Positions 38,008 through 44,927 of a stretch of 64,000 bases of DNA are shown one piece after another. The notes beneath the pieces are model-generated. The model was not told where the DNA came from and ran no database searches. It worked only from the letters and a program-made list of their open reading frames with translations. The stretch spans positions 1,550,001 through 1,614,000 of the forward strand of contig NZ_CP026952.1 of NCBI RefSeq assembly GCF_003065605.1, written 5' to 3'. This DNA is from Aeromicrobium chenweiae. Lineage in GTDB: Bacteria; Actinomycetota; Actinomycetes; Propionibacteriales; Nocardioidaceae. A program made the position numbers and the translations under genes. Numbering within the stretch: position 1 is the stretch's first letter; each line of letters opens with the position of its first letter.

Positions 38008-38088
38008 GCAGGCGACGCTACACCGGGAAAGCGCCACCTGCGCACGCCAGCCGGTGGTGTGCCCATGTGAGGTCTAGCATCATCTCTC

Positions 38089-40098
38089 GTGGGAGTCACC
38101 GAGGTCACCAAGCGGGCGCTGGTCGGACGCAAGCTCCGCAGCACCCAGCTCGGGGAGACCCTGCTCCCGAAACGGATCGCGCTGCCGGTCTTCGCGAGCG
38201 ATGCGCTGTCCTCCGTCGCGTACGCACCGGACGAGATCTTCCTGACCCTCTCGCTGGGCGGGCTGTCGGCGTACGCGTTCAACTGGAAGATCGGCATCGC
38301 CGTCACGCTCGTGCTGTTGACGGTCGTCGCGTCGTACCGGCAGAACGTCCACGCCTACCCCAGCGGGGGCGGCGACTACGAGGTCGCGACCGTCAACCTC
38401 GGCCCGACGGCCGGGCTCACCGTGGGCAGTGCGCTGCTGGTCGACTACGTCCTGACCGTCGCGGTCTCCATCTCCTCGGGGGTGCAGAACGCGAGCTCGG
38501 CGCTGCCATGGCTGAACGGGCACGAGGCAACGGCCGCGTCCGCTCTGGTCATCCTGCTGATGGCGATCAACCTGCGCGGCACGAAGGAGTCGGGCAAGGC
38601 GTTCGCCGTCCCCACTTATCTGTTCATGATCGCGATCTTGATGATGGGCCTGTGGGGCTACTCGCGCTACCTGTTCGGCGACCTGCCCCAGGCCCCGAGC
38701 GCCGGCTTCGACATCGCCCCCGAGGGACAGTTCGAGCAGGGGTTCACCGGCATCGCGATGGTGTTCCTCCTGGCGCGCGCGTTCTCGTCGGGCTGCGCGG
38801 CCCTCACCGGCGTCGAGGCGATCAGCAACGGCGTCCCGGCGTTCAAGAAGCCCAAGAGCAAGAACGCCGCCACGACGCTGCTCCTGCTGGGCACCCTCGC
38901 GATCGCGATGCTGATGAGCATCATCGTGCTGGCCGACCTGATGAAGCTGCGCTACGTCGAGCACCCGGCCAGCCAGCTGCTGCGCGACGGCAAGCCGGTC
39001 GGTTCGTCGTACGAGCAGGACACCGTGATCGGCCAGCTCGCCAAGACGCTCTACAGCGACTTCACGCCGCTGTTCTACTTCACGATCGCCTGCACGGGCA
39101 TCATCCTCATCCTGGCCGCCAACACCGCCTTCAACGGCTTCCCGGTGCTGGGCTCGATCCTCGCGCGCGACGGCTACCTGCCCCGGCAGCTCGACACCCG
39201 CGGCGACCGCCTCACGTTCAGCAACGGCATCATCGTCCTCGCGCTCGCGGCGATCGTGCTGATCCAGGCGTTCGACGCCGAGGTCACCAAGCTGATCCAG
39301 CTGTACATCGTGGGCGTCTTCGTCTCGTTCAACCTCAGCCAGCTCGGCATGATCCGGCACTGGAACCGGCACCTCGCGTCGGAGACGGACCCGGCCGAGC
39401 GCAAGCGGATGCAGCGCTCGCGTGCGGTCAACACGGTGGGCCTCGCGATGACCGCGACAGTGCTGGTCATCGTGCTGCTGACCAAGTTCCTCGCCGGTGC
39501 CTGGATCGCGATCGTCGCGATGATCGCGGTGTTCATGCTCATGCGGGGGATCAACCGCCACTACTCCCGGGTCGCCGAGGAGCTCGCGATCGACGACTCC
39601 GATGTCACGTTGCCGTCGCGGGTCCACGCGATCGTCCTCGTGAGCAAGCTGCACAAGCCCACGATGCGGGCGCTCACGTACGCCCGGGTGTCGCGCCCGA
39701 ACACGCTCGAGGCGCTGACGGTAGGCTTCGACGCCGATGAGACCGCGAAGCTGATGAAGCAGTGGGAGGACCTGGCCATCCCGGTTCCCCTCAAGGTCGT
39801 CGACTCGCCCTACCGCGAGCTCGTGCGCCCCGTGGTCCGCTACGTCAAGCAGCTCCGCAAGTCCGGCCCCCGCGACATCATCACGGTCTACATCCCCGAG
39901 TACGTCGTCGGCCGCTGGTGGGAGCAGCTCCTGCACAACCACACCGCGCTGCGGCTGAAAGGACGTCTGTTGTTCGTGCCCGGAGTCATGGTGACCAGCG
40001 TCCCGTACCAGCTGAGCTCGGCCGGACGCGCGAAGAAGAAGCTGGCCCAGGAGCGTCCCGCCCCCGGTGACGTCCGGCGCGGGTTCCGGGACCGGTGA
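38089..40098 (+). CDS. KimA-like APC-superfamily potassium transporter
   Basis: A 669-residue permease. About 12 helices lie in residues 30-510, with LPVFASDALSSVAYAPDEI at the first helix, SGGGDYEVATVNLG, LLVDYVLTVAVSIS, SSGCAALTGVEAISNGVPAFK and LAANTAFNGFPVLGSILARDGYLP. A cytosolic USP-like domain of about 160 residues follows. These motifs match Bacillus KimA (YdaO), a K+/H+ symporter inhibited by c-di-AMP, and the M. tuberculosis Rv2690c protein. Its placement next to ceoB/ceoC supports a role in K+ uptake. The GTG start is at 38089, and the stop overlaps the methyltransferase start. Confidence 0.88.
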   Translation: MGVTEVTKRALVGRKLRSTQLGETLLPKRIALPVFASDALSSVAYAPDEIFLTLSLGGLSAYAFNWKIGIAVTLVLLTVVASYRQNVHAYPSGGGDYEVATVNLGPTAGLTVGSALLVDYVLTVAVSISSGVQNASSALPWLNGHEATAASALVILLMAINLRGTKESGKAFAVPTYLFMIAILMMGLWGYSRYLFGDLPQAPSAGFDIAPEGQFEQGFTGIAMVFLLARAFSSGCAALTGVEAISNGVPAFKKPKSKNAATTLLLLGTLAIAMLMSIIVLADLMKLRYVEHPASQLLRDGKPVGSSYEQDTVIGQLAKTLYSDFTPLFYFTIACTGIILILAANTAFNGFPVLGSILARDGYLPRQLDTRGDRLTFSNGIIVLALAAIVLIQAFDAEVTKLIQLYIVGVFVSFNLSQLGMIRHWNRHLASETDPAERKRMQRSRAVNTVGLAMTATVLVIVLLTKFLAGAWIAIVAMIAVFMLMRGINRHYSRVAEELAIDDSDVTLPSRVHAIVLVSKLHKPTMRALTYARVSRPNTLEALTVGFDADETAKLMKQWEDLAIPVPLKVVDSPYRELVRPVVRYVKQLRKSGPRDIITVYIPEYVVGRWWEQLLHNHTALRLKGRLLFVPGVMVTSVPYQLSSAGRAKKKLAQERPAPGDVRRGFRDR

Positions 40099-41321
40099 TG
40101 GCGACCGAAGCGGTCGTCGAGATCGGCCCGGTCGCCCACGGCGGCCACTGCGTCGCACGCCTGGACGGTCAGGTCGTGTTCGTCCGGCACACCCTGCCCG
40201 GCGAGAAGGTGCGCATCCGGGTGACCGAGGAGACCAAGACGTTCCTGCGCGCAGACGCCATCGAGGTGATCGAGGCGGCGCCGGGGCGGGTCGTCCCGCC
40301 GTGCCCGTGGGCCGGGCCCGGCAAGTGCGGGGGATGCGACTTCCAGCACGTCGATCCCGCCGTGCAGCGCGAGCTGCTGGGCGACGTCGTCCGCGAGCAG
40401 CTGCGCCGGCTGGCGGGGCTGCAGTGGGACGGGGTGGTCGAGGCCGTCGACCCCGACGCGCTGGGCTGGCGCACGCGCGTCCAGTTCGCGGTCGACGCGG
40501 ACGGGCGTCCGGGACTTCGCCGGCACCGGTCGCACGAGATCGTCCCGGTGGACCGCTGCCTCATCGCGCACCCCGACCTGCCGCAGGTGCTGGGCCGCTC
40601 GTGGGACGCCGAGACGGTCGAGGCGATCGTCTCGTCGACCGGCGACCGGCTGCTCGTGACCGACGCCAGCATCAGCGACGAGGTCGAGGCCGAGGTCGAC
40701 GGCATCGTCGCCTCGGACGGCACGACACGTGGCGGGCGGGGCGCGGTCACCGAACGCGTGCGGACCGCCGACTTCCGCGTGAGCGGCTCCGGCTTCTGGC
40801 AGGTGCACCCGGCAGCGGCGAGCACCCTGGTGGACGCGGTGCTCCGGGCCGCCGACGTGCAACCGGGGGAGACGGTGCTCGACCTCTACGCCGGCGTCGG
40901 CCTGTTCACGACGTTCCTGGCCGAGGCGACGGGGGAGGACGGCACGGTGCTGAGCGTCGAGTCCGACCGCGGCGCCTCCCGCGACGCGCGCCGCAACCTG
41001 CACGACCTGCCGCACGTGACGCTCGTGGGGGAGACCGTCGAGCGGGCGCTGCGTCAGCAGGCTCTCGGCGAGCGCGCGGACGTCGTGGTCCTCGACCCGC
41101 CGCGCACGGGGGCCAAGAAGGCGGTCGCCGACATCGCGGCGCTGCAGCCGCGCCGCATCGTCTACGTCGCGTGCGACCCGGCGGCGCTCGCGCGCGATCT
41201 CGCGTCGTTCGCGAGCAAGGGATACTCCCTGACCGACCTGCGAGCGTTCGCGCTCTTCCCGATGACGCACCACGTCGAGTGCGTCGCGCTCCTGGAGAAA
41301 ACTGCTTCTGACCTGCGGTGA
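40098..41321 (+). CDS. TRAM-domain 23S/tRNA uracil-5-methyltransferase family protein
   Basis: A 407-residue SAM-dependent RNA methyltransferase of the RlmD/TrmA group. The TRAM domain is at about 4-58, and four Cys (69, 77, 80, 154) can hold a [4Fe-4S] cluster. The SAM motif is TVLDLYAGVGLFTTF (about 264-278), followed by VLDPPRTGAKKAV. The nucleophile Cys is in YVACDPAALARDL, and the base is near MTHHVECV. The target uridine is unknown. ATG 40098 shares one base with the permease stop. The gene position equals Rv2689c in mycobacteria. Confidence 0.9.
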   Translation: MATEAVVEIGPVAHGGHCVARLDGQVVFVRHTLPGEKVRIRVTEETKTFLRADAIEVIEAAPGRVVPPCPWAGPGKCGGCDFQHVDPAVQRELLGDVVREQLRRLAGLQWDGVVEAVDPDALGWRTRVQFAVDADGRPGLRRHRSHEIVPVDRCLIAHPDLPQVLGRSWDAETVEAIVSSTGDRLLVTDASISDEVEAEVDGIVASDGTTRGGRGAVTERVRTADFRVSGSGFWQVHPAAASTLVDAVLRAADVQPGETVLDLYAGVGLFTTFLAEATGEDGTVLSVESDRGASRDARRNLHDLPHVTLVGETVERALRQQALGERADVVVLDPPRTGAKKAVADIAALQPRRIVYVACDPAALARDLASFASKGYSLTDLRAFALFPMTHHVECVALLEKTASDLR

Positions 41322-41379
41322 TGCACATCGGGTCGACATCATCGACGTCTGAGGCCGACGCCCGAGGGGCATCGGCGGC

Positions 41380-41649
41380 GTGAAAGCTGCCGACGCCCCG
41401 TCGAGCACCCAAGAGCAGTGGACGGTGGACAGCCTCGCCGCGATCGCCGGACGCTCGCGGGCCGCGTTCGCCCGACGCTTCACCGACCTCGTCGGCCAGC
41501 CCCCGCTGGCGTACCTGCGGTGGTGGCGGCCCACCTACGCCGGCTGCCTGCTGCGCTCGGAGGACTGGACGCTGCGCGAGGTCGCTGCACGCACCGGCTA
41601 CCTCTCGGAGTTCGCCTTCGGACGCGCCTTCAGACGCGGGTATGGATAG
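41380..41649 (+). pseudogene. AraC-family regulator remnant (DNA-binding part only)
   Basis: An open stretch of 89 codons. It reads QWTVDSLAAIAGRSRAAFAR, RRFTDLVGQPPLAYLRWWR, AGCLLRSEDWTLREVAARTG and ends EFAFGRAFRRGYG before a TAG. This is most of a two-helix-turn-helix AraC domain. The N-terminal sensor domain is missing, and the usual tail after the last helix (GRPPGAYR-like) is lost. There is no good ribosome binding site. It is probably a decayed gene next to an acquired regulator. A functional mini-protein is possible but unlikely. Confidence 0.7.
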
Positions 41650-41940
41650 CGCACCCAGCGTAGGCGGCCAATCGACATCTTCGATCTCGCATTCGCGTCC
41701 CGAGTCGCAGGAGTTGAGTCCCCGATAGTGGTGTAGCGCGGTCTGAATCTGTCTTGGGACATGGTCAGTGCCTGGGCGACAGCCCTCCACGAGGAGTCTC
41801 AGACGCAAGGTGTCGTCCGGACTTCGGCGAGTGACGTGCTCCTCGATCACCGCGCAGCAGTCCAGGCCATCGAGGTCAAGCATGGCCGGTCCCCGGAAAC
41901 GGACGTGGTGTAGCACGAGGTGTGCGAGCATGCCTGATCA
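41650..41940. other. Low-GC3 stretch with possible decayed minus-strand coding
   Basis: A 291-bp gap before the LAL regulator. No plus-strand gene is seen. On the minus strand an open frame starts ATG 41931 and reads through the gap (LVLHHVRFRGPAMLDLDGLD, then DDTLRLRLLVEG and VPRQIQTALHHYRG) with natural-looking composition. It then runs on into sequence antisense to the AraC remnant and the methyltransferase, so the 3' part is not credible coding. It is best read as a fragment of an unknown gene. Confidence 0.35.
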
Positions 41941-44664
41941 ATGGAGCTCATCGATCGCCGAGCTGAGTGCCGCCAACTGGACGAGGTCCTGAACGCGGCA
42001 CGGTCCGGGGTGGGCGGCGCGTTGGTGCTCCGTGGCGATCCCGGCGTGGGCAAGTCGGCGTTGATGGAGTACGTCGTCAGGCAGGCCGCGGGTTGCCGTG
42101 TGGTCCGTGTCGCCGGCGTCGAGTCCGAGAAGGAGCTGGCCTATGCCGGGCTCCAGCACTTGTGCACGCCGATCCTGGACCGGCTCGACCAGCTGCCGGA
42201 CCCGCAGCGTGACGCCCTCCGCACCGCATTCGGCCTGAGCGCAGGCCAGGTGCCGGACCGGATGCTGATCGGACTGGGCGTTCTGAGCCTGATGTCCCAT
42301 GCCGCCGAAGGTCAGCCACTGATCTGTGTGATCGATGACCTCCAGTGGCTCGATCAGGCGTCCGAGATGGTGCTCTCGTTCGTGGCCCGACGACTTGCCG
42401 CCGAGTCGATCGCCATGTTCATGGCAACGCGCACCCCTGAGCCGGAGATCGCCAATCTGCCGACGATCGCACTCGAGGGCCTGCCGCGAGCCGATGCCGC
42501 GGCGCTGCTGGACATCGTCTGGACCGGACCGCTCGATGAAGGGGTCCGTCATCGGATCGTGGCCGAGACCCGGGGTAACCCGCTGGCGCTGATGGAGCTC
42601 CCTCGCGATCTGACCAGCCATGAGCTGGCCGGTGGTTTCGGGATGCCGAGCGCTGACGGGCTCTCAGGACGTATCGAGGAGAGCTTCCAGCACCGCCTGG
42701 AGGCCTTGCCCGACGACACCAGGAGACTGTTGTTGATTGCGGCGGCCGAGCCGACCGGCGATCCGACGATCGTGTGGCGTGCCGGCGCCCGGCTCGGCAT
42801 CGACATCAAGGCTGCCGCACCTGCCGTTGCCGACGGGTTGGTCGAGTTCGGCGTTCGCGTGCGGTTTCGGCACGGCCTCGTACGGTCGGCGACCTACCGG
42901 TCCGCGTCCCTGCAGGAGCTGCAGCTGGTGCACCAGGCATTGGCGGACGTGACCGATGCGGAGCGTGACCCTGACCGTTGTGCGTGGCATCGGGCCCAGG
43001 CGGCGCGGGGCCCCGACGAGTCTGTCGCCGCCGAGCTGGAGCGCTGCGCCGACCGGGCTCGGGCGCGGGGCGGCTTGGCAGCCGCAGCGGCGTTCCTTGA
43101 GCACGCGACCATGTTGTCGCTCGATCCGAACCTCCGGGTTGACCGGGCCCTGGCCGCAGCCGGCGCCAAGGTGGAATCGGGGGCGTACGGGGCCGCGGCC
43201 GATCTGCTGGCCGTCGTCGAGCAGAGCCCGCACACAGACCACCAGGCAGCCCGCGCGGACCTTGTCCGGGCCCAGCTCGTGTTCGTGTTGGGTCGAGGCA
43301 GCGACGCCCCGCCCTTGCTGCTCAAGGCGGCCCGGCGGCTCGCGCCCATCGACTCTGCCCTGTCTCGCGCGACGTACCTGCGCGCTTTCCAGGCGGCCAT
43401 CTTCGCGGGCCGACTGGCGCTGGGGGGTGGGGCCCTGGAGGTTGCTGAGGCTGCTCGAGACCTGCCGGATCTTTCTGATTCGACACTCACCGACCTGTTG
43501 ATCGACGGCTTCTCGACGTACTGGACGGAGGGATTCGTGTCGGCGCTCCCGATCCTGCGTCGTGCCGTCGCGGCCGCCCGCGGCGACGTGCCGAACCACG
43601 AGCGAAAGCTGTTCTGGTTGACCGGTATCGCCGCGCTCCGTATCTGGGATGACGAGAGCTGGGATGTGCTGTCGGCGCGCCACGCCGAGATCGCCCGCAC
43701 GACGGGCGCGCTGGCCGAGCTGCCGATGCCGCTCTACTCGCACATGGTGATGCTCATCTTCTCCGGAGAACTCACCGCGGCAGGAGTCCTCCTCGACGAG
43801 CTGAAGACCGTCGCCGAGGCAACCGGTCTCGCGATCGGGCCCGAACCGGGGCTGGTCCTTGCCACGTTCCGCGGGGATGAGGCCGAGGTCCGGGCGATCA
43901 TCGAGTCCACCACTGCTGACATCAGGCTGCGCGGCGAGGGCATCTGGCTGAGCATCGCCGAGTTCTGCGAGGCATTGCTGAACAACGGCTCCGGCGACTA
44001 CGCGGCCGCGCTCCCGCTGGCCGAGCGCGCGGCTGCCCAGGCCGACCTGTCGTCGTCGACGTGGGCGGGGATCGAGCTGGTGGAGGCCGCTGCGCGGGCC
44101 GGCGAGAAGAGCACAGCAGTCGACGCGTTCGCCCGGCTCGAGCAAGAGACCAGCGCGAGCGGCACGGACTGGGCACTCGGCATCGAATCGCGGTCGCGCG
44201 CGCTGCTGAGCGAGGGGTCCGAGGCCGAGCGCCTCTACCTCAAGGCGATCGAACGGCTGGGCCGCACGCGGATGCGTGCCGATCTGGCGCGCGCCCACCT
44301 GTTGTACGGGGAGTGGCTGCGTAGGAGGCGTCGCCGCATCGACGCGCGTGCCCAGCTACGCATCGCGCACGAGATGTTCGAGTCGGCAGGCATGACCGGA
44401 TTCGCCGCGCGTGCGCGGAGCGAGCTGCTGGCCACGGGAGAGACGGTGACCAAGCGCACCACAGCCCCGCCCGGCCCGCAGCTCACGGCGCAGGAGGCCC
44501 AGGTCGCCCGACTGGCCAGTGAGGGTCTGACGAACGGGGAGGTCGGGGCCCGCCTGTTCATCAGCCCCAGGACGGTTCAGTATCACCTGAGCAAGGTGTT
44601 CACCAAGCTGGGAATCAGCTCCCGTGCCCAGCTTGCCGATGCCTTGTCGAGCCACGGGTCCTAG
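41941..44664 (+). CDS. LAL-type LuxR-family transcriptional regulator (AAA ATPase)
   Basis: A 907-residue regulator. The N-terminal AAA/STAND module has Walker A GDPGVGKSA (32-40) and Walker B LICVIDDLQWLD (about 121-132). The middle is a long helical TPR-like region (about 350-800). The C-terminal LuxR helix-turn-helix (about 845-905) contains LTAQEAQVARLASEGLTNGE and SPRTVQYHLSKVFTKLGISS. LAL proteins are usually pathway activators that respond to ATP and small ligands, but no biosynthetic cluster lies nearby. Codon use is less GC3-biased than its neighbours, and it is flanked by gene fragments, suggesting acquisition. Confidence 0.9.
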   Translation: MELIDRRAECRQLDEVLNAARSGVGGALVLRGDPGVGKSALMEYVVRQAAGCRVVRVAGVESEKELAYAGLQHLCTPILDRLDQLPDPQRDALRTAFGLSAGQVPDRMLIGLGVLSLMSHAAEGQPLICVIDDLQWLDQASEMVLSFVARRLAAESIAMFMATRTPEPEIANLPTIALEGLPRADAAALLDIVWTGPLDEGVRHRIVAETRGNPLALMELPRDLTSHELAGGFGMPSADGLSGRIEESFQHRLEALPDDTRRLLLIAAAEPTGDPTIVWRAGARLGIDIKAAAPAVADGLVEFGVRVRFRHGLVRSATYRSASLQELQLVHQALADVTDAERDPDRCAWHRAQAARGPDESVAAELERCADRARARGGLAAAAAFLEHATMLSLDPNLRVDRALAAAGAKVESGAYGAAADLLAVVEQSPHTDHQAARADLVRAQLVFVLGRGSDAPPLLLKAARRLAPIDSALSRATYLRAFQAAIFAGRLALGGGALEVAEAARDLPDLSDSTLTDLLIDGFSTYWTEGFVSALPILRRAVAAARGDVPNHERKLFWLTGIAALRIWDDESWDVLSARHAEIARTTGALAELPMPLYSHMVMLIFSGELTAAGVLLDELKTVAEATGLAIGPEPGLVLATFRGDEAEVRAIIESTTADIRLRGEGIWLSIAEFCEALLNNGSGDYAAALPLAERAAAQADLSSSTWAGIELVEAAARAGEKSTAVDAFARLEQETSASGTDWALGIESRSRALLSEGSEAERLYLKAIERLGRTRMRADLARAHLLYGEWLRRRRRRIDARAQLRIAHEMFESAGMTGFAARARSELLATGETVTKRTTAPPGPQLTAQEAQVARLASEGLTNGEVGARLFISPRTVQYHLSKVFTKLGISSRAQLADALSSHGS

Positions 44665-44696
44665 CCCGAGCGGCTGGAGCTGCGCACTGCCGCTCA

Positions 44697-44813
44697 TGAG
44701 CAGGTGGCTCCATGACGATCGCCAACACCCCGTCCAGATTTGACGAGGTCGTGGACCGCCACGACGTTCACGTGATTGAGCGAAGCGAGGATGCGCGCCG
44801 CCTCCGGGAGGGC
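44697..44813 (-). pseudogene. Fragment resembling a Ser/Thr protein kinase N-lobe
   Basis: The minus-strand frame ending at stop 44694-44696 reads ALPEAARILASLNHVNVVAVHDLV. This closely follows the kinase helix-C to strand-5 pattern (EA-x-x-LA-x-L-x-HPNVV-x-VHD). No glycine loop, catalytic loop or upstream start is present, and upstream the same frame becomes antisense low-complexity sequence. It is likely a short gene remnant in the 263-bp gap after the LAL regulator. A chance match is possible. Confidence 0.35.
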
Positions 44814-44927
44814 CTGGCCCCGAGCGAGTGCGTCGCGCTCCTGGAGCGGGGTCCCGTCAGCGACGGGTGACCACCGTGCCGTGCTGGATGCGTGTCGGCC
44901 TGTCACAGACGTGAGAGGGTGTGCCCC

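Noticed and set aside
38008-38088. c-di-AMP (ydaO) riboswitch ahead of the KimA-like gene
   Set aside because: The gap is only 81 bp and lacks the required length and conserved elements.
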